Shown here piece after piece: positions 34,791 through 46,075 of a stretch of 64,000 nt of DNA. A program made the translations under genes and the position numbers. A model generated the notes under the pieces. It saw only the letters and a program-made list of their open reading frames with translations, had not been told where the DNA came from and did not search any database. The stretch covers positions 372,001 to 436,000 of the forward strand of contig WACJ01000182.1 of the NCBI GenBank assembly GCA_008973525.1, given 5' to 3'. The DNA is from Stenopsyche tienmushanensis. Lineage: Eukaryota; Arthropoda; Insecta; Trichoptera; Stenopsychidae. How positions within the stretch are numbered: the stretch's first letter is position 1; every line of letters starts with the position of its first letter.

Positions 34791-35941
34791 ATCGTAGCAA
34801 CTAGACACTTTATGTTAAAGTATTTTTTTACAACAGTAACCACCATCTATAGAGGAAGATAGCAAACAAGCTTTCGTTCATAAAAAAAACACATGGCACA
34901 TCATCATAATGCCTTCGTGTTTTTACGTTTTTCAAACAATTAATTCAAATAGTTTCTTCCATAGGACAATTGTACCGCGACATAACGAGGACAGATTTAA
35001 ATGAAGAAATTAAGCTTTTTTAAAAATCTTAATCATAGAAAATAACTGACTTCATTTTCAGAAAATTGTCTTAATGTCTCCGATTTTAATAAATGGTACA
35101 TTATTCCTCTCTGAAGAATACCAACTTCCCGAACGCCACAGAGTAAAATGCGGTCGTTATAAGAGTGGAAGCACGAAAATGTCGATTTGGAGCGTCCCCC
35201 ATTTTCCATCATGAGGTGATAACCAACAATGGCTCTGCTTATAGCAGCGCGAAGTGCTTTGCAGCGAGAAATGTGACAAAAAAAGTCGTTGAAGATCACC
35301 AAACGACCACCAAAGTTGGTGACCTTAACCGATATTACTCAGTGTTACCGGCGACCGCACAAAAATAGATAGTTCCATTGCGTCAAGCAGACATAACAAC
35401 TCACGTCCGCGCGAAGGACATGCTCTTGTGATTTTTTGATAAAAATGTTTAATTGCATCGTTGAATAAAATTTACACAAAAATGTCTCGAATTTATAAAA
35501 AAAAATATGAATTTATTCGAAAATGAACTTTGTTCATTTTCGAATCGTCGATCAAATTTCAAATCATTTTATTGTTATTGAAATTTATTCGAACGAATAA
35601 AAAATACATTGTACCTGGAAGCAACCATTTACAATGTTATCATCTTTAAGCACGTAATTTATGTTCGTCTTAAGGGAGCGACTTTCATTTGGAAAACGAG
35701 ACACGGACATAAAGCTTTGGGTCGGACATAAAATTTCAAACGTATACCAGGAGGTCATTAAAAAAGTTAATGTTTAGATCAGCGCTTTCCAATTTGACGG
35801 GTATCATCCTTCGGCGACATTGTCATCCTTGGGGAAAGATAAATATGAGATGGAATAATGAAATATTCTGGAATTATTTATAAAGCACATGATGCAGCCG
35901 TAGTCAATATTTTTTAAGTGTACTATAGTATACTGATTATA
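34791..35941. other. Intergenic stretch, no supported gene
   Basis: A GC-richer patch at 35090-35370 is open on both strands. One frame contains VITNNGSAYSSAK, faintly reminiscent of an integrase DNGS box, but without any other integrase motif. I call nothing. Confidence 0.4.
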
Positions 35942-36815
35942 TTAGGGTGTCCCATATGTTTCTTTCGTTTTCATATTAAGAAAAAAATAAACAATCATTT
36001 GTATTACATCAAAATTTATTGAATAATATATGATCCATTCTGTTCTATTACCTTTCTCCATCTCTCCGGAAGGCTCAGGATAATGCCTTCTTGCCAAAAT
36101 TTCCCAGGTTTGTTGGCAAAATATTGATCAAAGTACATTTTATATCAATTATTGAATTAAAATTTTACCACGTAAAGATTTTTTCAATGAAAAAAATAAA
36201 TAATAATCTGAAGGGGCGATGCCCGGAGAGTATGGAGAATGAGGTAAAACATCCCAGTCAAATGATAATAATTTATTTCTGACGAGCAAAGAGACATGAG
36301 GGCTGGCGTTATCATGATGAAAAACAACGCCTCGTCTGTTCGCTAATTCTGACCGTTTTCTGGCAATTGCATCCTTTAGATTGTTTAGTTGGAAAAAATA
36401 TTTTGTTGAATTGATCGTTTCACCTTGCTGAAGTAGCTCATAATAAACTACCCCCTGCCAGGTTTAGCTATAGTTAAAGCTTCTGTACCCTTGGTCCAAG
36501 ACCATTTACGTTGGATATTCTCATAGAGTATCCAACTTTCATCTCCAGTGACAAGCCTCTTCAAAAAATTATGTCGTTGGAGAAGAAAATCGCATGTTGA
36601 AATACGCTGAAGTTTATTTGAGTCAGTCAGTTCATGAGGAAGCCACGTATCTGAACGATTGATGTAGCCCAATTTTTTCAGATGATTATGGATGGATGTT
36701 CGTGGAATTTCTAACTTGTTAGCTATTTCGCGAACAGAATATCGGGGGTTTTCTTCAACCATGGCTATGATTAGATTTGTGTTCATTTGCGAAAGAAACT
36801 TATGGGACAACCTAA
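35942..36815 (-). mobile_element. Mellifera-type mariner, copy M2
   Basis: Left repeat TTAGGGTGTCCCATATGTTT, right repeat AAACTTATGGGACAACCTAA, TA at 35940-35941 and 36816-36817. It is 874 bp, so some 400 bp is missing relative to an intact relative. The transposase is on the minus strand. Confidence 0.92.
35960..36810 (-). pseudogene. Mariner transposase relic of M2
   Basis: The best preserved N-terminus in the window: an open run of 120 codons (36448-36810). It begins MSHKFLSQMNTNLIIAMVEE, has the helix-turn-helix IREIANKLEIPRTSIHNHL type sequence, then YINRSDTWLPHELTDSNK and LVTGDESWILYENI with the first catalytic aspartate. A deletion fuses KPG to the GSLL..EL segment. Further on, FHHDNASPHV keeps the second aspartate and PYSPGIAPSDYYL keeps the third, but the usual SPD is SPG and the frame is broken. 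The C-terminal ANKPGKFWQEG region is also present and frameshifted. Confidence 0.88.
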
Positions 36816-37537
36816 TACATTAAAACGACGGAAAAAAATAGAGTCAATTTGTATAGAGTCACGATTCAGGAAACCCTTTTTATTTATTATATAACCCATT
36901 TTTTTCACAAAGTTTTAAATTGTGACACTAATAATATTAAAAAATAATGTGAAACATTAATTAAGAAATGTTTTCAGAGTTTATTATTTATGTACATATA
37001 ATTTACATTTGAAAAAAATGTGCCAAACTTGATAATTTGTCATCCAAATAAAAAAATTGACCCAATTATTTCAGTCTATGTATTTTTATGACACAATGAG
37101 ATTATTTTTGGAGATAGCAATTATTAATTATCATGAATATGATTGCTTTTTTTCACTCGATGCCAATAAACACATAATATTTGTCAATCAATCATATATA
37201 TATATCACAAGTAATCAACACACTTTTTAAATTATTAAAATGATTATAAATTATGAAAATAAAAATTAATTTAACTAAAAATATAATTCTATTTATTTTT
37301 TACTATGATTAAAATTGTACTTACGTCAACATAAATTGCAAAATAATGACAATTATCCGAACTCATTCGATATGTTTCTTATCTATGATGACATCCTTGT
37401 TTGAATAATTTCGCTGAAATATTTTTAATGTTGATTCTTGATCTTCAGTCTAATCTTATTTGATTAGACTTTATGCTTAAATTTAAAAGAGATGAAAAAG
37501 TTTTAAAAAAACGTTAATTATTATGAGATGAATTACC
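36816..37537. other. AT-rich stretch without recognised gene
   Basis: Low-complexity AT sequence including a short TA microsatellite near 37195. No gene or repeat family. Confidence 0.45.
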
Positions 37538-37770
37538 TTGGGTCTCGAAGCGGAATTAAACCATAAACCGAAACTGGACCGGTTCGAAAATATCGATTTA
37601 TTTTGATTCAATACTTATTTAAATATTAAAATATTAAAAGGTAACATTACCATATTTTATATACTTAATTTTGATTATATTATACTTGTAATCAATATAA
37701 ATTATCATAAACCAAAAACAACAAAAAAAACTCGTTAAAGAAGAATTTGTATAAATAAATTGAATATTCA

Positions 37771-38320
37771 TGAACGGTGATGTATTTACTACACCTCGAC
37801 TCTAATAATGGGAATATCGATATGAAATATAATAGATACGGGGTTCAGAATTTTTGTTTGTATTGTTTATACGAAAATGGGGGCTCACGCGGTCATCAAC
37901 TCGTTCGAAAGATTTAAATATCTGATGACGATACCTCCAACGAGTGTGGAGGCTGAGTGTGCATTTTCAGTAGCAGGTTGCCTGGCTACCAAAATTAGAT
38001 CCAGACTAATTGATGAAACACTCGATGTTTAATGTTACTTCGGGCATATTTTCAAAATAATATTTGAATTTTTTAGTGTTTTATTTATCCATTTTTGAAT
38101 TGTATTTTTATCTTTTCTTGAATAAACAAAATTTTTTCGCCTTCAAATTTTTTTTTATATTAAACAAATGGACATATTAGCAATTTTTGATTAAATTTAT
38201 CAATGTAATTTCTTAACTTATTGAAAATCCCGGTCCCGAAATCCCGGGATGATCCCGAGATGGTCTAATGCAATCCCGAAATTTCGGGATCGAAATTTTG
38301 GCTCGGGATTGGATTCCCTA
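37771..38320 (+). mobile_element. hAT 3'-end fragment (H2)
   Basis: Contains the last part of a hAT transposase (37862-38032), an AT-rich 3' region, a cluster of CCCGAAATCCCGGGAT-type subterminal words at 38230-38310, and the terminus TTGGATTCCCTAG. The reverse complement of the same block is H3 at 14144-14668, with a more decayed coding part there. Confidence 0.8.
37862..38032 (+). pseudogene. hAT transposase C-terminal (dimerisation) domain fragment
   Basis: The open frame ends SFERFKYLMTIPPTSVEAEC, AFSVAGCLATKIRSRLIDET, LDV and a stop at 38030-38032. IPPTSVEAECAFSVAG followed by RSRL is the hallmark of the hAT-family C-terminal dimerisation domain (IPATSVPSERVFSKAG then RxRL in relatives). 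Only about 56 codons remain. The RNase-H-like catalytic core and the zinc finger are absent, so it is a terminal relic. It belongs to a different hAT lineage from H1, whose C-terminus reads ESGTSTLLSLK. Confidence 0.88.
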
Positions 38321-38556
38321 GTTGTAAAAGAAATAGAAAATAATAAGTCAACCAAAGATTTTTTAATAATTAAAGACAGTAAATTCGATAATATTATTTA
38401 TGTAGTATATTTATTACGGATAAACGAATCAAATATTCTGAAAACTGAAAAAAATGGGTTTTTTTCCGGAACAAAAACCGGAACCGAACCGATATATATT
38501 TTTCTAATTAAAGCAGGACGAAAACTGAAACCAAAAAAAATCCATCCGAGACCCAG

Positions 38557-39928
38557 AAATAATCAGATTTATATGAAGCAAAACACTTTTTTCAATGATA
38601 CTATTTTTATATAAATATTAATTATTCGTTATTACTTATTTGGCGAAATCAAGTTTCGATAAGCTTGAACTGATAGATGGTCACCATGTTAGCATAATAT
38701 ACAGTCACTGTTCTTATGATTCTTGGCAGACATTGTATAAAATTCAATGTTTGACTTTTTTATATATTTTTTTAACAAACTTTTTTAATACCTATAGTAA
38801 AAAATACACATTTTTTTAAAAAAATATTTTCAAACAATATCAACCCATAGCACTTTTTCCACAAATTTATTTTCACACTAAAACTCCACTCGTCAAAATC
38901 TAAATTTTTCCATTTTTTTTCACATCAAAAATATTAAAATTTATAAAATGTATCGAGATCGAATTTTTACGAGTTTGCTACGCGTTTCTCCCACAAAGTT
39001 CGCTCCCGCACTGCTCGTCCCCACCAGCACAAAGTTCGCACAGTTCGCCCGGCAAACCGCTAGCATTACTCAGTAAATATGGTTTATGCTTGGTAAATAT
39101 AATCTATTCATGGTATTTTCCATGTAATATCTAATCTTAAACAATACCTTTAGTAGTTACAATAGGTTTTATGCTAAACAAACATTATTTTCATACGGTT
39201 TCATATTTTAAAAATATTACCATTAATTGCTCGTATTGAAAATGAAATGTCCTCAAGATATAAATATTCATGATTATTGGAATTAACGCCCTTAATATCA
39301 TAAGAAATTCATCAACTTATTATCAATCTTCCATTGACAAAAAAACAATTACGCAATGCATTTAAACACCATTAAATCAACACCATAATATAAAGACTGG
39401 TTGACATATTGTTGCGTGAATATAAAATGAAAGCGACCTTTGGGTAAGGTCTTTTAGGTTTGGACTCAATCGATAGAAAGTGGATAAATTTGAATTTTAT
39501 ATAATAAATCGTGCATCAATCAAGATAACATAGTTAAAATGTGGTTCCCTTCTAAGAAATATTTTTTGGATATATTAGACATAATACACAACTACTAAGA
39601 TCCTTTGAAATTGTAAATTTACATTTAAATCCATATAAGTAGGACAAATAGGTGAAAGTTTAGAGACAAGGGTTAAGGAACACATCAGTTGCTGAAGACA
39701 CACAAAGAAAACTTAAATTTTTAAGATTGCTTTTATAGCCAACATGAAATTGAATTTCCCCAAACAAAATTTTATATAATGAAAGTTTACGCTTATATGA
39801 AATTGGATTTTGTTGTCTATGGGGCTAACAATTTAGCATGTTGTTTGTATACACAGTCGCCAATATATATTTCTTATAGATTTGAACATAAAATGAATCA
39901 TGAGACAATATATATTTCAGGGAATATA
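38557..39928. other. AT-rich stretch without recognised gene
   Basis: A GC-rich island of about 80 bases at 38985-39065 contains the word CACAAAGTTCGC twice. Otherwise no repeat or coding signal. Confidence 0.4.
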
Positions 39929-40670
39929 CACTCAAACCTCTTTTTGTGCGATTTCGAAGTTATGCGTTTTTTTTAGATATTTTTTTAAATTTATTTCATA
40001 AAGAATACGTATCGAGATATTTTGGATAAAATAAGAAATAAATCATCAACACCTACTGAAATTTATTTATTTCAAACTGGGTACGAATATTTACTATATA
40101 ACTCTCTATTATTCTTACTAGATTTGTGTTAAAATTTATTTTTTTATTATTTAAAAAAAATTAAAACTACTATAGTGACATCTTTACTAATTATGAATTA
40201 TATATTTGGAAAGAAAAAATCTACACAGAACGATGATGACATTGACACTGGGTATACTATTTATTCCGAAGAAGAGAAAAATTTTGAATCATATCGAAAA
40301 TGGCATTGTAAATTGTCATACAGCAATGATAGTTTGTAATTAAAATAATTAGTATTTCTCTAGTGAGTGTCTGGCATTTGAGATGCCAGTTGTCAGACTT
40401 CCTTAAAATTTTACCAATGATGCAAGACTTCCTTTAAATGTTACCAAAAATGTTATTTTTTAATTGCCTTATTGTTTTCCTGATTTTTTTTATTAACTTT
40501 TTTTATGCGATTTCGGATATATTTTATATAGCTGTTTCAAAGTTATGCGGTTTTTAAAAACCATGGAACGCATATTCACTTTTTCTGTGAAAGTCATAGC
40601 TTTTTTTGTGCGATTCTTTTTAGGCGATTTTCGGCAGAACGTATTTACCACACAAAAAAAGATTTAAGTG
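39929..40670 (+). mobile_element. Family D element, copy D3 (longest copy)
   Basis: Left end CACTCAAACCTCTTTTTGTG, right end CCACACAAAAAAAGATTTAA, GTG, with TA on both sides (39927-39928 and 40671-40672). At 742 bp it is the longest of four D copies. It carries a small acidic open frame (next entry) that may be the leftover C-terminus of the family's own transposase. Confidence 0.8.
40193..40339 (+). pseudogene. Small acidic open frame within D3, possible transposase tail
   Basis: A 48-codon frame starts MNYIFGKKKSTQNDDDIDTG, continues through a YSEEEKNFESYRKWHCKL segment and ends at TAA. The basic patch followed by an acidic and then mixed end resembles the C-terminal tails of pogo/Tc1-type transposases, but there is no catalytic motif. 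D2 keeps the sequence around its stop codon. Interpretation as a transposase remnant is inference; it is too short to call a gene. Confidence 0.35.
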
Positions 40671-42079
40671 TAGAAAAATAGTAATGAAGATCACTTTTGA
40701 TTTTAAGCTTGTTTCCAATTCCATTCTGCTTATATCAAAGGATTAAAACTGAAAATAAATTACGCATTTAAAGCTCGGTATGGGGCTTAAGCTTTCTAAG
40801 CTTGGCGTGGAAACTGCGAGTCCGGATATGAAATGGCAGCTTTTCTCGCACCGGAAAGAGACTCCAGATTTATGGCGATCGTTTGATACGCAAATGAAGC
40901 CAAAAAACACAGCCCGAGAAAGAATTTTCAATTTCCCCACAGGTCGAGATTAGATAGGAGTTAATGGTGCGTTCATTAAGCATCGCCGTATTGATTAAAG
41001 CCCTTATCGCACGCCATAACACTTTTCCCAAACACGTGCTCCTCCAAGGCTCGCTCAAAAATTATCGACAAGTCAATGGGCTTGTCAAGACTGTCCCATG
41101 GAATTAGAGTCGAGTACTAAATTTCAATTTTACTCACATATTTATGGCAAACTGGGAGCAAGTCGACGAACATGGCAGGCGGCCTGTTTTGCTTGTGGCT
41201 TGTGCACAGTCGTAAAATTTGCATATTGATTGTTGTTTAGTCTCCCAAGGCCGAAAAACAAAACGAGGCTTGCCACCAGCTCTAGCAGTATTTGTTAGAA
41301 TTTTAATTCGATCTTGATTACATCCATTGTAATGATAACCAAGTTGTTGCCCACAATGGCAATCGTTTCATTTGCCTTTGTAATGATCTTCTTACGCACA
41401 CCGTCATATTGTTACAAGCTTGCATAATCGGAGTACGAAAATAAACGGCGGTGTGGTTGTTGATGGATCATTATACTTTTAAAGCATCATTCGAAATCGT
41501 TGACAAGCACTTCTTGCGTTTGATTGGCAGTGTATCGTGACGGTGAGTTTTAGGAAATTACGTAGACGCATGATGTTTACCACAGTATTCAGTCGACCAT
41601 TCACTGAATTTTTTTTTTTAAATCTTCTACAAAAAAATGCAACGATTGAGTACTAGTTCTATGAATTCAGCTACGCATATTTTATCGTGTATATGAATTT
41701 GAGTCTTTTTTTGCTTTCTTTTAAGTCATGGACATAGTTTCAGGTTAATGAATAACGGCCTTCAATGTGACACACCCATTTGTTTACATTCGGAATAAAA
41801 AGTATCAATATTTAATTCATTTTTTTTTAAATTTAAAATCCGCTAATTTAGTTTGAATTCAGAGACTATAAACCAACTAATAAAGAATTCGCGAAGATTA
41901 TCATAGAATAACGGAGGAGTAAATGGCTTACTATAAATACTAATTCAAAGAAAAATGTTCTGGGATCTGTGTTCTTCAACCTAGATGCCGAGATATTTCT
42001 GAAGGATTCCACAGAAAACTGTAAAAATAGTCTTTAATAAATTGTTTGTTTAATTTGTTTTTTTTTCTTTTCTTCCTAC
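40671..42079. other. Apparently single-copy stretch, no coding signal
   Basis: From about 40740 to 41560 the sequence has higher GC and complexity than the surroundings and no visible repeat family. It has several homeodomain-like TAAT/ATTA words and no long open frame with a recognisable domain. It could be ordinary unique intergenic or intronic DNA, possibly with regulatory content. Confidence 0.4.
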
Positions 42080-42438
42080 TAACCCTTTGAGAAGAGCTAA
42101 TTTTAAATCGTCATAAACTTAGAAGCTATATTTATATGTCCACCACTTATTATTCGTACAAATCCACTTATCTGTCAAGATCGTCGCAGGGTGTATGAAG
42201 CTTGTACATTGATAAATACACACTGTCATTATATCATTCACATATCATTATAAATTTGGTTTAACGATCTATACAATCGTACGATGTACGCAAGATGCTC
42301 TTTCCGTCTCTGTTTCTCTCCGAGCTCAACGTGCAAGACACTCTCCGTCTCTATCTCCGAGCTTAACGTGTAAGAATGTTCTTTCCCAATCACAGGAATT
42401 CAAACATAAGTACATGTCTTAACTCCACAAAAGGTTAA
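42080..42438 (+). mobile_element. TTAA-type element, family A, copy A6
   Basis: Starts TAACCCTTTGAGAAGAGC and ends CCACAAAAGGTTAA. It contains GTGTATGAAGCTTGTACATT, ATCGTACGATGTACGCAAG and two CTCCGAGCTCAACGTG-type words. An internal deletion removes the ATTCGGTCATTTC part present in A1-A3. Its TTAA edges are partly eroded. Confidence 0.74.
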
Positions 42439-42702
42439 ACTGATCGTCCATGGGCTCTTGTCATATCTGTCTTGTAATAACGAACTTAACCACAGTAATT
42501 AAGTCATTAAACTAGGCTTAGAAATATTATGTCTTGTTTATTGAGAGTCAAATGGGCCCAAAAGTCAATCAAACTGTTTTGTACGTTTTTATGAAAACTA
42601 TTCGTTTTGGCTCATGTTAGCCTTTGAGTTTGACTTCTCAGAGGTAAACTCCAAATAAAATAAAAAACAATTAATTAAAGGTTAAATATTTAAAGCTAGA
42701 AG

Positions 42703-43461
42703 TATACTATTCGCGAAATAGCTAACAAGTTAGAAATTCCACGAACATCCATCCATAATCATCTGACAAAATTGGGCTACATCAATCGTTCAGATGTGTT
42801 TCTTCCTCATGAACTGCCTGTCTCAAATAAACATGCGATCTTCTTTTCCAACGACTTGGTCTTGGACTAAGGGTACAGCAGCTTTAACTGTAGCTAAACC
42901 TGGCCTACATTCAAAAAAAGTTTTGCTATGCATTTGGTGAGACTGAAAAGGGATAGTTTATTATGAGCCACTTCAGCAAGGTGAAACGATCAATTCAACT
43001 AAATATTGTTTCCAACTAGACAATCTAAAGGATGCAATTGCCAGAAAACGGTCAGAATTAGCGAACAGATGAGGCGTTGTTTTTCATCACGATAACGCCA
43101 GGCCTCATGTGTCTTTGCTCGTCAGAAATAAATTATTATCATTTGAATGGGATGTTTTACCTCATCCTCCATACTCTACGGACATTGCCCCTTTAGATTA
43201 TTATTTATTTCTTCCGTTGAAAATTTTTTTACGTGGTAAAAATTTTAATTCAAAAAAGATTATAAAAATGTGCCTTGATCAATATTTTGCCAACAAACCT
43301 GTAAAATGTTGGCAAAAAGGCATTATGAGGCTTCTGGAGAGATGGAGAAAGGTAATAGAACAGAATGGATCATATATTATTCAATAAATTTTGATGTAAT
43401 ATAAATTATTGTTATTTTTTTTCTTAATGTGAAAACGAAAGAAACTTATGGGACACCCTAA
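42703..43461 (+). mobile_element. Mellifera-type mariner, copy M3 (5'-truncated)
   Basis: The right repeat AAACTTATGGGACACCCTAA is followed by TA at 43462-43463. The left end is missing: the copy starts inside the transposase N-terminus at TATACTATTCGCGAAATAGC. This is the only mariner copy of this family on the plus strand. Confidence 0.88.
42710..43387 (+). pseudogene. Mariner transposase relic of M3
   Basis: The helix-turn-helix REIANKLEIPRTSIHNHLTK and YINRSD are followed by a deletion that removes the VTGDESW block and so the first catalytic aspartate. FHHDNARPHV (around 43083) would hold the second but is out of frame with its neighbours. The 3' part, 43109-43387, is open for 92 codons: MSLLVRNKLLSFEWDVLPHP, PYSTDIAPLDYYLFLPLK with the third aspartate, and a C-terminus with FANKPVKCWQKGIM and RWRKVIEQNGSYIIQ. 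Frame changes near 42840 and 43080 disable it. Confidence 0.87.
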
Positions 43462-44805
43462 TATAAGATATCCTTTGTTGAAAATCCACAACTATTTTAG
43501 TTTTAGTTTTTATTTTGAGGAAATTCTGTGTAAATCAATAAATTATTATATATATTTGGGTCAAAGACACAAACTCCTTACACATTGTGTTTACATATAA
43601 TTATTTAATCCACTTGCAGATGAAAACTATAATAAAAATTTGCGTAACTTATGACAATAATTTCAATTTTGATATAAGAATACTTTTCCATTCATATTTC
43701 CAAAACGATTAATAATGAAAAATCGAGAGAAATGAAATGGTGCGTTTTCATCAACGTACAGCATTATATCAATATGTACGTCCTTCTTCCCGTGAAATTC
43801 AATCATGAAAACATTTTCCAAATTGAACAGATCGGATATTGAAAATATTGAAGTGATGAAAAATATAGCAAAAATGAAAATGAGTTTCAACCGCGGGAAA
43901 TGAAAAACGCGACGGCGGAAAAATTGAGTTTCGCTATCTGTAAAAGGTCTGATTATTCATGGCGCGACAAAATAAATAAGTTCCGTGAAGTGTTTATTTG
44001 CATAGGGATAATAAAATAAAAATATTAAATAAAAAACGGTGGCGGATATTTCGCCTTATTCAAGATTTATATTTGCCAATGTAATTGATTTTGGGATGAT
44101 ATAAAATATATATGAAATCGTCGTCGATAAGTCTTACGCTGGTAGGGGGCAATGGGGACTTAATAAGAACTCTAGGACATAGAACATATATCTTTATTCA
44201 TTGAAGTATTTTCAGGAGATATGGCAATTCTATGTAATTTAATCGTTTTTTATTATGAAAAAAAAATCCGCAATTGGGTTGTGTAAATTTCCTTTATTAA
44301 CTTCGATATCAGTTTATTCTGAGTGAGTTTGGAAAAACCCATTATTTATAGGAACGAGTTCCGTCGGCGACTGTAATTTTTTATCAGGACACGAATATCT
44401 TAAAGGGCATAAAAAGTCCAAACTGTCAACAGATATAAATCTGGCTATCCATATGTAAAATTGAGCAATTTAAATTTGCAAGCTGCCTTAAAATCCTTCA
44501 ATGTTCGATGTTGGCTTACTGCAATCGTAAGTCAAATTGAATTCGAATAAGATGGATGACGTTCGCAAATATGTACGTAATAAAATTTATACGATTAATA
44601 ACACAAACATTCATAAAGATCATATTAAATGTGTATATTTTGCGAAATATGACAATTAATGCAGTCTAATGTACGACCTGAATTGATTCATCCTCTTGCT
44701 TAGGTACTGGCTGCTTCAAATTGCTGGATTTGCACGTGAAGAATTGTATCCACTTTTGCTCACGTACGTGATGAATTTCATATTACGAAGTTTATTAATT
44801 GCTTA
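43462..44805. other. AT-rich stretch without recognised gene
   Basis: The left terminus of the Tigger-like element that follows should lie in here but I could not find it. Open minus-strand frames over this region show no domain. Confidence 0.4.
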
Positions 44806-45799
44806 ATATCAGAAGATGGAAGCTCAAAGCGAAAAGTTATAAAAAAATCAGGAAATAGAGAACTTGAAGAGTGTATTTTTATGTGGTTATAACAAAGACG
44901 TTCAATTGGACAGCCAATATCTGATACATTATTGTGTGAAAAGGTAATATTTTTTAATATAAAATTAATTGGAGATTCCACCTTCAAAGGAACTTTAAAT
45001 TAATTTATATACAATGCTCAAAAGACTGGCTTAAATTGCGAAAAACTACTTAGACTTCCACTGCTTGTTATTGGAAAATTAAAGAACTGCTTAAACATAT
45101 CAAAAGTCTTCTGGTTGAATATGATCATTAGAAAAAAAGCCTGGATAAATGGTGAAGTTTTTAAACGATGGTATGAAAAACAGTTCATACCAGAAGTGAA
45201 AAAATATCGAAACTTCATAGATAAAAGAGGGAAAAACTTATTATTACTAGACAATGCAACGTCCCAACTATCTATAATCAGATAGATGAAATGTTTACGA
45301 TTTCTTCCACCAAATGTCACGTCGTTAATACTACCAATAGATCAGGGTGTAATAGAAACATTCAAACGTTTACATAGAAATTAGATGAAGATTATTGTTA
45401 GCAGACGAAAATAATGAAGAAACAGTTATTAGCTTCCATAAGAAAATAAATTAAAAATATTGTTGCTACATCGTAGCAGATAGTTGGAATTCTTAAGGTG
45501 TGTCAACTTTGAAAAATTCATGGAACAAGATTTTTAAAAGACCATTAATAAGTTCCAGAAACGCGGTAGAACCTGATATATGAGATATTATAAAAGCAAT
45601 AGTACACATTTCTATATGTGCTAAATGCGACGAAGAAGATGTAACCGAGTGGTTAAATTGCGATGCAAACGATCCTGGATTCTGGAATGATGAGGAAATA
45701 ATTATAGAAGTATCTGCCTCAGAAGAACAAGATCGAGAAGGCGAAGAAGAGATTTGTGAGGAGGGAGATATTGATCCTACACATTCTGAAGCTTTTTAG
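44806..45799 (+). pseudogene. Pogo/Tigger (Jerky-type) transposase relic
   Basis: One plus-strand frame carries the trace, with a short excursion. SEDGSSKRKVIKKSGNRELE and the segment QRRSIGQPISDTLLCEK with STFKG are the CENP-B-like DNA-binding helix-turn-helix region. YNAQKTGLN matches the YNADETGLxW box with the first catalytic D replaced, and it runs directly into LPLLVIGKLKN, so roughly 100 residues are deleted. KAWINGEVFKRWYEKQFIPE and LLLLDNATSQ (second D) follow, then FLPPNVTSLILPIDQGVIET (third D in IDQG). The acidic end DVTEWLNCDANDPGF closes at TAG 45797. Stops occur at 44890, after LSIIR near 45282, and in the C-terminal third. Such enzymes cut and paste pogo/Tigger elements; this copy cannot. 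Its family also includes domesticated CENP-B and Jerky proteins, but the decay excludes domestication here. Confidence 0.85.
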
Positions 45800-46026
45800 T
45801 GTTTAGATGTTACCATGATGACTTTAATACCAAGAAATAATGATTCAGGATAACTTATATATCTTAAGAGTATTCGCAATTTGGCAACTTCTAAAAGAGT
45901 TAACTTAAAGCCAAAATCGATAATTATTTTTTTTTTAATAAAAAACATTTATTACGTGTGTATTTGTATGTAAATCTAGTAATAAAAATAATAAATATTC
46001 ATACCTTTTGTAAATTATGATTATTT

Positions 46027-46075
46027 TGGATTATCCGGATTTTCATTATCCGGACTACTTTCATCCCCAATTCAC
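46027..46075 (+). mobile_element. Pogo/Tigger-type terminal region
   Basis: GGATTATCCGGATTTTC and ATTATCCGGACTACTTTC are subterminal words typical of Tigger elements and lie about 230 bases after the transposase relic. They should belong to the same element. The outermost bases (GAGAGTC-ACTG type) are eroded. Confidence 0.55.

Larger units (their letters stand above)
37538..38556. mobile_element. Inverted-repeat element enclosing a hAT end
   Basis: The left edge reads TTGGGTCTCGAAGCGGAATT, ACCATAAACCGAAACTGG. The right edge read in reverse gives CTGGGTCTCGGATGGATTTT and GGTTTCAGTTTTCGTCC. The two edges therefore form an imperfect inverted repeat of 40 bp or more, and inside lies the hAT fragment H2 (37771-38320). 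The simplest reading is a hAT end inserted in, or captured by, a separate inverted-repeat element. Confidence 0.45.

Noticed and set aside
35165..35368. Integrase-like DNGS box (VITNNGSAYSSAK)
   Set aside because: A single short resemblance without the HHCC finger, other DDE residues or any retroelement ends. The first residue of DNGS is also N rather than D.
44778..45320. Minus-strand open frames of 69 and 100 codons
   Set aside because: They are shadows of the decayed plus-strand Tigger-type transposase, whose motifs are clear on the other strand.
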